A DNA stretch of 64,000 bases from Lentilactobacillus kisonensis DSM 19906 = JCM 15041 (lineage in GTDB: Bacteria; Bacillota; Bacilli; Lactobacillales; Lactobacillaceae). Below are positions 53,752 to 62,515 of this stretch, piece after piece. Position 1 is the first letter of the stretch. The number at the start of each line of letters is the position of its first letter. A program made the position numbers and the translations under genes. Below the pieces are notes generated by a model that did no database searches, had not been told where the DNA came from, and saw only the letters and a list, made by a program, of their open reading frames with translations. The stretch covers positions 24,186 to 88,185 of the forward strand of contig NZ_AZEB01000009.1 in NCBI RefSeq assembly GCF_001434135.1. Reading direction: 5' to 3'.

Positions 53752-54642
53752 TCACCCTGCTTGATACCTAAACGTTAACATCACCACAAAATAACCATCC
53801 TCGTGTTGAATACGAAACCTGCCACCCAAAGTTGTGATTAACGACCGCACGATGTCCAATCCGAGCCCAACACTTTGATTTGTTTGGGTAACATCTTCCG
53901 TCACAAACCGATTGGTTGATTGGCGATTTGCCAACAGTGGCCTGGCCGTCTGATTTTTAAATGTAATCTGAAAATGGGTTGCATCCTTCTCTTGCAGTGA
54001 AATCACCACCTGCCCATCCGCATATTTCAGTAAATTGCTAATCAAGTTCTGAAACACCCGCTCCAACAACGTCTTATCCGTTTGAATGGTAACCGCTGGC
54101 TTAATATTAATTGTCATTTCCAACCCTTTGGCCGTTAAGTCATCATAGTAGTTAAATAGTTCCCCTTCCAGGGCTTTTGAAACGTCCACCTCAGAAAGTG
54201 ATAACTGGGCGTTTTTTTCTTGAAGTAAATTAAAATCCATCAAATAATGCAAATAGTAATTCACTTCCAACAAATTGTTCTCAATTCGCTGATACTGATG
54301 GTGGTTGTCATTATTCTGACGATTCTTATCCAGCAACTGAATATAGCCGATTGCCACGGTTAACGGTGTCTTAATATCATGGGTCAAATTGGTTAGCATC
54401 TGCTTAATTTGTTTTTCCTGCTCAACCTGCTTTAATCTGGCCGCCCGGGTTTTAATCAGACTAAAATTAACCGACTGCGCCAACCGACTAAACAGCGGCC
54501 ATCACGTATTGGTTGTCACTTCAGCGTTGGTATCATGGGCATTGATATAGTTGAGCTCCCGATTAATCCGCCGAACCTCAGTTATCATAATCCCGATGAT
54601 TCCCATCAAGACGATACATATCATGATCAATACAACTGTCAT
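53752..54642 (-). pseudogene. sensor histidine kinase interrupted by a TGA
   Basis: A 297-codon frame starts at ATG 54642 (GAGGAA site) with one transmembrane helix (LIMICIVLMGIIGIMI). It is broken only by TGA at 54502-54504 (codon 47) and then continues with WPLFSRLAQSVNF into an intact kinase: H-box LTHDIKTPLT, N-box LISNLLKYA, G-box VGLGLDIV. As sequenced, a restart at the TTG at 54483 could give a soluble 243-residue kinase without its membrane anchor. It is 15 bp after the response-regulator gene. Confidence 0.8.
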
Positions 54643-54657
54643 TTCCTCAACTCCTGA

Positions 54658-55338
54658 CTAAACCAAGCGAACCCCAATCCCCCAAATCGAAATGATGTAC
54701 TTATTTGGGGTTCCTGCTAAATCGTTCACCTTATTTCGGAGGTTACTAATATGGACGTTCAAGGTGTTTTCGGCGTTTAAATATGGTTCACCCCACACCG
54801 TTTCGTACAGATTTTCTTTTGTAAATACCTGCTTTGGATGTGCTAATAGTAACTGCAGGATTGCGAATTCCTTTTTGGGTAAGGGCAGCTTCTGACCATT
54901 GATCACGACTTGATGATCGCTGGGATTCAGCACAATTGCGCCATAGGTTAACTTGTTTTGTTCATTGAGTGGCTTCGTTCGTTGCCGTAATTGCACTTGT
55001 ACCCGAGCAAGAAGTTCATCAATATCAAATGGCTTGGTAAGATAATCGTTGGCCCCCTCTTCCAGCAAGGCGACAACCTTTTGCTTATCCTGAATTGCCG
55101 TCAACACCAGCACTGGTACGGCTGACGTCTTACGAATTGTTTTCAGCACACTTTCACCGGTTACCTGAGGCAACATCAAATCCAAAATGATGAGATCAGG
55201 CGCTTCCGTGTTAAATTTGGCTAGCGCACTGACGCCATCAACAGCTTCAACAACCTGATAATCATTGGCAAGAACATCCCTTAGTAAGTCGCGGACATCT
55301 CGATGATCTTCCACAATTAAGATTTTAGTATTTGTCAT
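54658..55338 (-). CDS. OmpR family response regulator
   Basis: 226 residues, ATG at 55338 after AAGGGG. Receiver domain with acidic pocket (IVEDHRD), phospho-acceptor in LIILDLMLPQ, VLTA and TKPFD; C-terminal winged helix ending NTLNVHISNLRNKVND and YIISIWGIGVRLV. Paired with the broken kinase; divergent from an ABC transporter operon it probably controls. Confidence 0.9.
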   Translation of the reverse strand: MTNTKILIVEDHRDVRDLLRDVLANDYQVVEAVDGVSALAKFNTEAPDLIILDLMLPQVTGESVLKTIRKTSAVPVLVLTAIQDKQKVVALLEEGANDYLTKPFDIDELLARVQVQLRQRTKPLNEQNKLTYGAIVLNPSDHQVVINGQKLPLPKKEFAILQLLLAHPKQVFTKENLYETVWGEPYLNAENTLNVHISNLRNKVNDLAGTPNKYIISIWGIGVRLV

Positions 55339-55353
55339 CAGTTTTACCCCTTG

Positions 55354-55399
55354 TCTGTAAGTATGCGGAGCCAGGTTTCTACCTGACACGGCTATCTTA
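55354..55399 (+). repeat. fragment of nested-palindrome element
   Basis: GTAAGTATGCGGAGCCAG then GTTTCTACCTGACACGGCT resembles the 3' third of copy J. It lies directly upstream of the response-regulator ribosome site. Confidence 0.4.
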
Positions 55400-55526
55400 T
55401 TACTGTTAAGTTTAACTTTAATTATCTCTCACCACAATTTAGGATTAATTAAGGTTTTGTTATTCCCTGACTTAATATCTGCAGGTTATGATTAATTTAT
55501 CAATTAAATCAAGGAGGCATAACCAA

Positions 55527-56456
55527 ATGCCAGAGGCTATTTTAAATTTTCAAAACGTTAGTAAAAAGTTTGGCCACTTCCAAGCCCTAGATTCAGTGTC
55601 ATTTCAAATTAACCGAGGTGACATCTACGGCTTGATCGGTGAAAACGGTGCCGGTAAAACCACCATTATGAAGCTCATCACCAAATTATCACCACTACGG
55701 AAGGGATCAATTTCATTATTTGGTGAAACAAGTTCCCACTATCAGCAGGCGCTTAAGCGAACCGGGGCCATGATTGAATCCCCAGCCGCTTTCAAAAATC
55801 TAACCGTCGTTGAGAATTTAAAAATTATCGCAAAGCAAAATGGCCTACAGTCAAAAAAGGCTATCGATGACGCCATTGATTTTGTCGGCTTGACTGCAAA
55901 GAAGAAGACTAAAGCCAGACACCTTTCATTAGGCCAGCGACAACGACTTGGGCTCGCAATGGCCGTCTTGCCCCATCCCGACTTTTTGATTTTGGATGAG
56001 CCAATCAACGGTCTGGATCCAGCTGGCATTATTGAAATTCGGCATTTACTTTACAAATTAAATCATGAGCAGCAGACCACCATTTTGATTTCCAGCCATA
56101 TCTTGTCAGAGCTTTATCAAGTTGCCACTAAATTTGGCTTTATCCATCATGGCAAGTTTATTAAAGAGGTAACTAAAGAGGAACTCGATAAAGAAAAAAC
56201 GGCCGGGATTACGCTTGAAGTCAACGACGTTTCCAAGGCCGCCGAAGTCCTTGATTCTTCAAATATCAAACCTTTCTCAGTTCCAAACGACCACAGCATC
56301 TTCATTCAAAAGGCTGATTTAGATACTGGTCATCTCAGTCAACTATTAGTTATGAATGGCGTTGTCTTGAATGGGCTAAGTAAGCAAGAAGGGTCATTAG
56401 AACAATATTACACGCAATTAATGAAAAAAACGGATGAAGGTGACCAACGTGATTAA
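55527..56456 (+). CDS. ABC transporter ATP-binding protein (BcrA/lantibiotic-immunity type)
   Basis: 309 residues. Walker A GENGAGKTT, signature LSLGQRQRLG, Walker B FLILDEPINGLDP, H-loop SSHIL, and a C-terminal ~90-residue accessory domain. ATG at 55527 after AAGGAGG. The family exports or protects against peptide antibiotics. Overlaps the first permease gene by 8 bp. Confidence 0.9.
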   Translation: MPEAILNFQNVSKKFGHFQALDSVSFQINRGDIYGLIGENGAGKTTIMKLITKLSPLRKGSISLFGETSSHYQQALKRTGAMIESPAAFKNLTVVENLKIIAKQNGLQSKKAIDDAIDFVGLTAKKKTKARHLSLGQRQRLGLAMAVLPHPDFLILDEPINGLDPAGIIEIRHLLYKLNHEQQTTILISSHILSELYQVATKFGFIHHGKFIKEVTKEELDKEKTAGITLEVNDVSKAAEVLDSSNIKPFSVPNDHSIFIQKADLDTGHLSQLLVMNGVVLNGLSKQEGSLEQYYTQLMKKTDEGDQRD

Positions 56457-57219
56457 TCAATTAAGGGCAGACGCTTATCGCCTTACCCGTTCAACGGGCT
56501 TTTACATCATGCTAGTGTTAGTGGTTAGTTATAACGCGTTGATTACTAAAACTAAGTGGTTTGGAGGCATTGTAGGTAACGTTAGCGAAAAAGCATCGGA
56601 TCACTTAACCCACACAAGTTGGTCAATGATTGACGGTGTTCAAGGTTCAACAATATCAGCAGGTTTACTGATGTATGTCCTTATGGGATTATTTGTGATC
56701 ATCATTGGCTATGAATTTAGCCAGCAAACTTACAAAAATACACTGATCTCTGGTATCTCAAGGCTTCAATTCATTTTATCTAAGTATGTTGCCATGCTCA
56801 TTAGTATCCTTATGACCATTGCGGTCTATTTTATAACCACTATCGTCACAAGCTTAATTTTTGGCAGACGAGTTGGTACTTCGTGGATCCATTTATTAAG
56901 TGTTGGCTCATCAGCAACCATCGCCATTACTTTTTTCATTAGTATTGTATTTAGCATGGCAATTTTGCTACTAATGTTCACAAATTCAGTTATTATTAGT
57001 TCGTTTTTTATCGTTATTTTTCCAGTTGCAGTTATGATTCTTCATACACGAGCTAATTGGAAGTGGTTAAAATACATCGATTTCTTTAGTGCCAGTAATA
57101 GAATTAGTCTTGGTAATATGTCCATTGTGGAGTTTAGCCCCTATGTCCTAACTTGTGGCATTATTTTAATTGTTTGCATCGGACTGTCGTTACTTATAAT
57201 TAGAGAGAAGGAGCTTTAA
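56449..57219 (+). CDS. ABC-2 type permease, paralog 1
   Basis: 256 residues, six helices. GTG at 56449 chosen because its product starts MINQLRADAYRLTRSTGFY, colinear with the paralog downstream. Conserved block YEFSQQTYKNTLISGISR. Partner of the ATPase. Confidence 0.88.
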   Translation: MINQLRADAYRLTRSTGFYIMLVLVVSYNALITKTKWFGGIVGNVSEKASDHLTHTSWSMIDGVQGSTISAGLLMYVLMGLFVIIIGYEFSQQTYKNTLISGISRLQFILSKYVAMLISILMTIAVYFITTIVTSLIFGRRVGTSWIHLLSVGSSATIAITFFISIVFSMAILLLMFTNSVIISSFFIVIFPVAVMILHTRANWKWLKYIDFFSASNRISLGNMSIVEFSPYVLTCGIILIVCIGLSLLIIREKEL

Positions 57220-57264
57220 AGTGACGTTTAGGTATACCAAACAAATTTTATATAGAAAAAACTA

Positions 57265-57309
57265 TTGGAGCAATTTTATACACAATCAATTAATGAAGAG
57301 GTGATTAGC
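57265..57309 (+). pseudogene. relic of ATPase 3' end between duplicated permeases
   Basis: This spacer encodes LEQFYTQSINEEV, matching the C-terminal LEQYYTQLMKKTDEGD of the upstream ATPase at both DNA and protein level. It shows that the duplicated unit included the end of the ATPase gene. Confidence 0.7.
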
Positions 57310-58080
57310 ATGATCAATCAATTAAGGGCAGACGCCTTTCGCCTTACCCGTTTAACTGGTTTCTACCTAACGTTATTATTGGTGATCGGCTACAGTGCGC
57401 TAATTACCAAGACTAAGTCCGTCGGTGGGATTATGGCAGACGCCAACGAAAATGTCTTGCATCATCTTGCTCACAGTAATTGGTCGATCATTGACGGTAT
57501 TCGTGGCTTAACAATGTCGGCCAGTGTCTTAATGTACGTCCTCATGGGGTTATTTGTAATCATCATCGGTTACGAGTTTAGCCAACAAACTTACAAGAAT
57601 ACGTTGATCTCCGGAATTTCTCGCTTCCAATTTATCCTGGCGAAATATGTGATGTTATTACTCACCATTTTGGTCAACATTACGATATACTTCCTCACCG
57701 TGATCGTTACCAGCCTCGTTCTCAATCGAAAGTTGGGAACCTCTTGGGGCCACTTATTGCAAACTGCTTCCATAACCACCGTCACAGTTGCTTTCTTTAT
57801 CAGCATTGTATTTAGTATTGCCATTTTAATACTAATGTTAACGAGTTCCGTTATCATCAGTTCTATTTTTATCGTGATTTTCCCGCTAGCCATTTCTATG
57901 TTTCACGTCGATGCAAATTGGAACTGGTTAACCTACGTTGATTTCTTTGGTGCCAGTAATAAAGTCGCTATGGGAACCCTTAGTCCCTCACAATTTGGTC
58001 CCTACATTCTAACTTGCGGCATCATTTTAGTTATTTGTATTGGCTTTTCATTGCTTGCAATTCAGGAAAAAGAACTCTAA
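57310..58080 (+). CDS. ABC-2 type permease, paralog 2
   Basis: 256 residues, six helices, ATG at 57310 after GAGGTGATT. About two thirds identical to paralog 1 by eye, with the same opening MINQLRADAFRLTR and the same YEFSQQTYKNTLISGISR block. The pair may form a heterodimeric channel with the ATPase. Confidence 0.88.
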   Translation: MINQLRADAFRLTRLTGFYLTLLLVIGYSALITKTKSVGGIMADANENVLHHLAHSNWSIIDGIRGLTMSASVLMYVLMGLFVIIIGYEFSQQTYKNTLISGISRFQFILAKYVMLLLTILVNITIYFLTVIVTSLVLNRKLGTSWGHLLQTASITTVTVAFFISIVFSIAILILMLTSSVIISSIFIVIFPLAISMFHVDANWNWLTYVDFFGASNKVAMGTLSPSQFGPYILTCGIILVICIGFSLLAIQEKEL

Positions 58081-58175
58081 CGCTTCAGTCAGGAAACATT
58101 TCTGCTTAGCTCATCTCGGCTTGTAGAGCCCCAGCCTCCTCGTTATAATAGCTACTAGAAAGAAGGCCAGGTAAC

Positions 58176-58463
58176 ATGATTGATCAAACTGAATTGATGA
58201 AGCAATTACGGGCTGCCTTTGAAGACTATAATCAAGTGATCGCCAAACAGCACCAGGCAACTTACCAGGTGAAAAGCCAGAATGATGCCGTTATGGTATC
58301 TGCCGGTAACTCCCAAGCTCACTGGGAAATTCCTGGTGACCTCTTCGACTTAATGACCCATCTAAAAAAAAGCGCGCAAAGCAACGAATGTACCATTGGG
58401 ACGTTGGCTGATTTAGAGAAAATCGAAGTGGAAATGAATGCTACCAAGGGTAATTCATTTTAG
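58176..58463 (+). CDS. small uncharacterised protein
   Basis: 95 residues, acidic, no membrane helix: MIDQTELMKQLRAAFEDYNQ, AHWEIPGDLFDLMTHLKK. TATAAT at about 58143 and an AAGAAGG site precede it, and a terminator follows. No family recognised. Confidence 0.55.
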   Translation: MIDQTELMKQLRAAFEDYNQVIAKQHQATYQVKSQNDAVMVSAGNSQAHWEIPGDLFDLMTHLKKSAQSNECTIGTLADLEKIEVEMNATKGNSF

Positions 58464-58498
58464 CTATTACTGTAATTGCCCATTACAGGTTTCAACTA

Positions 58499-58547
58499 AA
58501 AAGCGGCCATCTTAACCTTGAATGTCAAAGTTAAGATAGCCGCTTTT
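58499..58547. terminator. bidirectional terminator
   Basis: AAAAAGCGGCCATCTTAAC pairs with GTTAAGATAGCCGCTTTT between convergent genes. Confidence 0.85.
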
Positions 58548-58598
58548 CAATCTCATGTTACTCAATAAGTCTTACTGCTAAATTCTATCTCACTAGTT

Positions 58599-58991
58599 CT
58601 AAAACAACTCACTATGTGTTCCAATTTCCAGTAAGTAAACAAGCTTAGCAACCGTGTTTTTAGCATAGATTAACAGATGGTCACCATTATGACCGTCAAA
58701 ATGCAACTCTAAACACTCAATCTTAGTGTATGTATCCCCAAAAGTTGATTTTAATCTTTGAATCATCTTTTTGGGAAGTGTTATCGGATGGGCATAGAAA
58801 TATTTTGGAATGGTAATATCTTTTTCAAGACAGGTAATAACGAAATCAAAAGAGATGAATTCTTGTTTTGTCCATGTAATTTCTATTGATATTTTATCAT
58901 GAAAAACTTTTCGCCACCCTGGGTCTTTTGAAACACGCTTATAATGCCGTTTAAACTTTGAGGAATATCTAATAATATTAGTCATCGTCAT
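58599..58991 (-). CDS. putative RelE/YafQ-type toxin
   Basis: 130 residues, basic. N-terminal RYSSKFKRHYKRVSKDPGWR resembles the opening of RelE/YafQ mRNA interferases; the C-terminal part has CLELHFDGHNGDHLLIYAKN and LVYLLEIGTHSELF, typical of the fold's last strands. Overlaps the antitoxin gene by 14 bp. Confidence 0.75.
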   Translation of the reverse strand: MTMTNIIRYSSKFKRHYKRVSKDPGWRKVFHDKISIEITWTKQEFISFDFVITCLEKDITIPKYFYAHPITLPKKMIQRLKSTFGDTYTKIECLELHFDGHNGDHLLIYAKNTVAKLVYLLEIGTHSELF

Positions 58992-59265
58992 TTAACCGCT
59001 CTTTCAGTTCCTTCAAACTATGGGCTTCAGGCATCCGCTTCTTTCCTGTTGCATCATCAATCATTTCACCAACTGCATCTAGAACATCCGCATTTGGAAT
59101 ACCAAAATACTTTGGCAGGCCGTCATTAGCAACGCTCGTAATAGCAATCCGGGTATAGTCAGATAATGATAATCCCGATTTTGCCAATCGCTCGATTGCT
59201 CGCTTTTTGATATCGGGATTGATTCGAACAGACACAGTCGCAGGCTTTAAATCAGTTTTTGACAT
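58978..59265 (-). CDS. RelB/DinJ-type antitoxin
   Basis: 95 residues with a ribbon-helix-helix start: ATVSVRINPDIKKRAIERLA and GLSLSDYTRIAITSVAND. Precedes and overlaps the toxin. ATG follows GAGGTGATAA. Confidence 0.8.
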   Translation of the reverse strand: MSKTDLKPATVSVRINPDIKKRAIERLAKSGLSLSDYTRIAITSVANDGLPKYFGIPNADVLDAVGEMIDDATGKKRMPEAHSLKELKERLNDDD

Positions 59266-59578
59266 TTTATCACCTCATGTATGACAAGTGTAATACAGTT
59301 CAAATATAGAATACCAAATTCCCATTAAAAGTCAATGATTATCCCTCAATCTAAGCTTTGTCGAATCACTTTTTCTTGTTTCATCATCTGAAATGTACCC
59401 AAATCCTCAAAAGCATTCCTGCCAAGAAATATCGTGCTAAATATTCTCTATCTATATAGACGAGTAGTGCTCCGCGAAGTAGCTGTTAGCACTGTACAAG
59501 ACCCATCCTAAAATCCTGGGTTTAGTTTTTAGGATGGGTCTTGTACATTACCACAGCTAAATAATTCTTTCTGCACAC
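59266..59578. other. intergenic region with long hairpin
   Basis: About 310 bp. Contains the antitoxin promoter region at its left edge and a long inverted repeat at 59493-59547; otherwise nothing recognised. Confidence 0.5.
59493..59547. repeat. 21-bp perfect inverted repeat
   Basis: TGTACAAGACCCATCC and its complement GGATGGGTCTTGTACA, extended by AAAA/TTTT, enclose a short loop. Flanking GTGCTCCGCG and TAGCTGTTAGCACT suggest a larger element, perhaps distantly related to the nested-palindrome family. It may act as terminator of the mazG gene. Confidence 0.75.
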
Positions 59579-59892
59579 TTATTCATCAAACCGCTTTTTC
59601 AGCTTCTCCTCACTAAACGCCATCAAACTATCCGGATCCACATCGTACTTGTCACAAAGGATAAGCACTTGATCCATCACGTCAGCCAATTCTTCATGAA
59701 GATTATAGTTGCGGTCCTTGGTCGAAGTGCTTTCACCCGGATGATCCCGGCCAATTTCAATTGCTCGAATGGCCCTAGAAAGTTCCCCCACTTCTTCGGT
59801 CAAAAAGTTAAGTCGAATAATGATGAATATTGGTACCAGCCACGAGATTTATAAAAATCGACCAGCCAATCCTGATGTTGTTTTAAAGCCAT
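59579..59892 (-). pseudogene. MazG-like nucleotide pyrophosphohydrolase, frameshifted
   Basis: ATG at 59892 (GGAGAATG site) opens MALKQHQDWLVDFYKSRGWY, the usual start of this MazG-like family, but the frame stops at about 59800. The conserved continuation, IRLNFLTEEVGELSRAIR, is in the next frame and runs to the normal C-terminus (HEELADVMDQVLILCDKY). A one-base loss around 59815-59830 explains both halves. The E-x-x-E-(12-28)-E-x-x-D type catalytic residues lie in the downstream half. Confidence 0.75.
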
Positions 59893-59918
59893 TTTCTCAT
59901 TCTCCATTTCATTGAAAG

Positions 59919-60269
59919 TCAGTCAACAGCTGCTTGGTGGGTTGCCCGCTGATTGTACAGATTACCCCAAGTTTCCATCGCGGTAATAACTGGGCGCAAA
60001 GTTTGACCAAAGTCAGTCAGTGAATATTCAGTCTTAACTGGAATGACTGGATAAACTTTCTTTTGAATCACCCCATCTACCTGGAGTTCGTGAAGCTGCA
60101 GCGCCAGCATTCGTCTTGAACAATCAGGCATCTGTTTTTGTAAGTCATTAAACCGTTGGGTGCCAGCCATCAAATGATAAATGATGACGCTTTTCCATTT
60201 ACCGGCAATGATTTGCAAGGTGCTTTCAACCGGGCACCCATTTTGACAATCGTAAACGTGTCTTTTCAC
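59919..60269 (-). CDS. HxlR family transcriptional regulator
   Basis: 116 residues. Family hallmark CPVESTLQIIAGKWKSVIIY near the N-terminus with the conserved cysteine, then FNDLQKQMPDCSRRMLALQL and a wing with TEYSLTDFGQTL. GTG start. Divergent from the MDR oxidoreductase gene, its likely target; HxlR proteins often sense aldehydes or quinones through cysteines. Confidence 0.9.
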   Translation of the reverse strand: MKRHVYDCQNGCPVESTLQIIAGKWKSVIIYHLMAGTQRFNDLQKQMPDCSRRMLALQLHELQVDGVIQKKVYPVIPVKTEYSLTDFGQTLRPVITAMETWGNLYNQRATHQAAVD

Positions 60270-60360
60270 AAGTATCAGCCTTCTTTAAAATCCCTTTTCT
60301 CTATGATAAGCCTTTCAAATCAGCGTTTCAATCAATTCACTAGGTGAATAATTTGTAACC

Positions 60361-60396
60361 TTGTTATTAAAAATTCACGTCTTGTTATTGTAAAAT
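60361..60396 (+). promoter_or_regulatory. promoter/operator region of MDR oxidoreductase
   Basis: Two direct TTGTTATT copies (60361-60368, 60382-60389) lie two helical turns apart, the second abutting a TAAAAT -10-like box (60391-60396). The repeats are candidate HxlR sites. Confidence 0.4.
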
Positions 60397-60439
60397 CAAC
60401 GCCCTACACTGAAATTGAAGTTGAAAGGAGAAAAATAAA

Positions 60440-61462
60440 ATGTCGCAAATGAAAATAATTGGTTTCACCAAACATTTACCAATCACTGACCCAAGTAGTC
60501 TTGAAGAATTCACCGAGGAAATCCCAACTCCCAAGGGACATGACTTACTCGTAAAAATCATCGCTACCTCGGTTAACCCCGTCGACGTTGGTGTTCGTGG
60601 GCATGGCCGTGGAACGCTAAAACAACCGAAAGTGATTGGTTGGGATGCTTACGGAACCGTCATCCAAATTGGCAATCAGGTATCATTATTTAAGCCAGGT
60701 GATCAAGTGTTTTACGCGGGTTCCTTTATCCGGCCGGGTTCTGACAGCGACTATCAGCTCGTTGACGAACGCATTGTCGGTCACGCCCCCACCAAGCTAA
60801 GCGCCGCCGAAATCGGCGTCATGCCTCTCACCAGCTTAACGGCATGGGAAGCTTTGTTTGAACGCCTTCGGATTGACCCACAAGCTGACAACTCAGATCA
60901 GACCATCCTCATTATTAACGGCTCAGGTGGTGTAGGCTCAATTGCTACCCAGCTAGCTCACATGGCTGGACTCAAAGTCATCGCCAGTGCCTCTCGCTCA
61001 GAAACAATCGCCTGGGTTAAGAAAAACGGCGCTGATTACACCGTAAACCATCGCGAAAACTTAGTTACTGAAGTTCGCAAACTTGGTTTCCATTATGTCG
61101 ATTATATTTTAAACTTGAACGACTTAGATGGCCACTGGAATGAGATTGCTGAGCTTATCAAACCAGAAGGTACGGTTTGCGCAATCACCGAAAACAAACT
61201 CGGAATCAATTTGCAAAAGCTCACCAAAAAAGCAGCGTCATTTAACTGGGAATGGATGTACACCAAATCCTATTATCACACTGACGACATGATCACTCAG
61301 CATCAAATCTTAGATAAAGTCGCTGATCTTTTGGACAACGGTGATATTCACTCAACCGTTACAAAAGTATTACGACCAATTAATGTTGCCAACCTTAAAC
61401 AAGCCCATGCATTGGTCGAAACCAATCACGAAATCGGCAAAGTTGCCATTTCAAATGAATGA
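60440..61462 (+). CDS. zinc-independent MDR oxidoreductase (quinone oxidoreductase-like)
   Basis: 340 residues. GroES-like N-terminus (TSVNPVDVGVRG, KVIGWDAYGTVIQIG) and Rossmann domain with INGSGGVGSIATQLA. No catalytic zinc ligands are visible. The family reduces quinones or activated alkenes with NADPH. Regulated by the divergent HxlR gene. Confidence 0.88.
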   Translation: MSQMKIIGFTKHLPITDPSSLEEFTEEIPTPKGHDLLVKIIATSVNPVDVGVRGHGRGTLKQPKVIGWDAYGTVIQIGNQVSLFKPGDQVFYAGSFIRPGSDSDYQLVDERIVGHAPTKLSAAEIGVMPLTSLTAWEALFERLRIDPQADNSDQTILIINGSGGVGSIATQLAHMAGLKVIASASRSETIAWVKKNGADYTVNHRENLVTEVRKLGFHYVDYILNLNDLDGHWNEIAELIKPEGTVCAITENKLGINLQKLTKKAASFNWEWMYTKSYYHTDDMITQHQILDKVADLLDNGDIHSTVTKVLRPINVANLKQAHALVETNHEIGKVAISNE

Positions 61463-61469
61463 ATCGAGT

Positions 61470-61498
61470 TTGACAATTTCAAGTTCTAGCCGTATGTT
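61470..61498 (+). promoter_or_regulatory. promoter of arsR-like gene, possibly leaderless
   Basis: TTGACA (61470-61475), 17 bp, TATGTT (61493-61498), then six bases before the ATG at 61505. No Shine-Dalgarno is present, so transcription would begin at the start codon. Confidence 0.6.
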
Positions 61499-61504
61499 AG
61501 TTCT

Positions 61505-61795
61505 ATGGATATCGAACAAAGCAAAAAAGATAATCAGTTATCGGCAATCTTTAAGACATTGAGTGAACCCAATCGAATCAGGATTTTACGGATCCTATAC
61601 CATTCGGGTCGAGAATTAACCTGTTCTGAAATTAGCGATCAGCTAAATATCAGCAAGTCCACCGTCTCGTATCACTTCAAAGCCCTTCGCCATGCTGGAT
61701 TAACCACAACCCGTCAGGTGGCCCAAACAAAGTATTTGTCAATTAACCAGAAAACCTTCAAGGAATATCTTCCTGCGTTTCTAGATTCCTTGTAG
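61505..61795 (+). CDS. ArsR family HTH regulator
   Basis: 96 residues, winged helix: LSEPNRIRILRILYHSG, ISDQLNISKSTVSYHFKALR, HAGL. No CxC metal motif, so a non-metal sensor is likely. Followed 52 bp later by the GST gene, which it may control. Confidence 0.85.
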   Translation: MDIEQSKKDNQLSAIFKTLSEPNRIRILRILYHSGRELTCSEISDQLNISKSTVSYHFKALRHAGLTTTRQVAQTKYLSINQKTFKEYLPAFLDSL

Positions 61796-61847
61796 GCTTT
61801 TCTTTTTGAATTGTATTTCGATAACAATCGAACAAGGAGTGATTACA

Positions 61848-62477
61848 ATGCTGAACTTATTTTATGCATCAGGAACCAGTGCCATGGCACCCCATATTTT
61901 ATTACAGGCTAGCGGTTTACCATTCACTATCGAAAAAGTTAATTTGGATCAAAAGACATGGGCAAATGGTGACTATAATCGAATTAATGAGAAGTCTTAC
62001 GTACCAACACTTCAAACCAGTCCTAATACATATCTCACAGAATGCGCGGTAATTTTGGAAGTCATCGACTCGTTGGCAGACAATCAATACGCATTTAACT
62101 ATGGCACGGATGCCTACTGGCAACTTAGAACTTGGGTTAACTACATCGCCACCGAATTGCATAAGAACTTTATTTCTCCATTCCGGAAGGGTAATTGGCT
62201 GCCGAATACTGATGAATCTAAACAATTGGTTTGGCAACGAGTTGCGCCTCGATTAAAATTCGTTGAAGCTCATTTTGCTGGTCCTTGGTTACTGGGGCAG
62301 AAGTTCACGTTTGCCGATCCCTACTTGTTCGTCATGACCAACTGGATGAAGCGGCTCGATTACCCCCTTGCTCAGTTTCCTAAGCTAGCTATATTCGATG
62401 CTCAAATGCGACAATTACAAAGTGTCAGTGAGGTCCTTCAAATTGAAGGTGCGCCCCACTCACTAACGGACAAGTAA
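61848..62477 (+). CDS. glutathione S-transferase family protein
   Basis: 209 residues. Thioredoxin-like N-domain (MLNLFYASGTSAMAPHILLQ, KSYVPTLQT with the cis-proline) and helical C-domain (WLLGQKFTFADPYLFVMTNW). ATG at 61848 after AAGGAGTG. Catalytic residue is probably the Ser/Tyr near the N-terminus. Confidence 0.88.
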   Translation: MLNLFYASGTSAMAPHILLQASGLPFTIEKVNLDQKTWANGDYNRINEKSYVPTLQTSPNTYLTECAVILEVIDSLADNQYAFNYGTDAYWQLRTWVNYIATELHKNFISPFRKGNWLPNTDESKQLVWQRVAPRLKFVEAHFAGPWLLGQKFTFADPYLFVMTNWMKRLDYPLAQFPKLAIFDAQMRQLQSVSEVLQIEGAPHSLTDK

Positions 62478-62515
62478 CCCCGAAAATTCACCCCCCCATT
62501 GAAAGGAAACCAACT

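Noticed and set aside
55488..55526. Longer N-terminus for the ABC ATPase
   Set aside because: The AAGGAGG site lies inside this extension and directs initiation at 55527.
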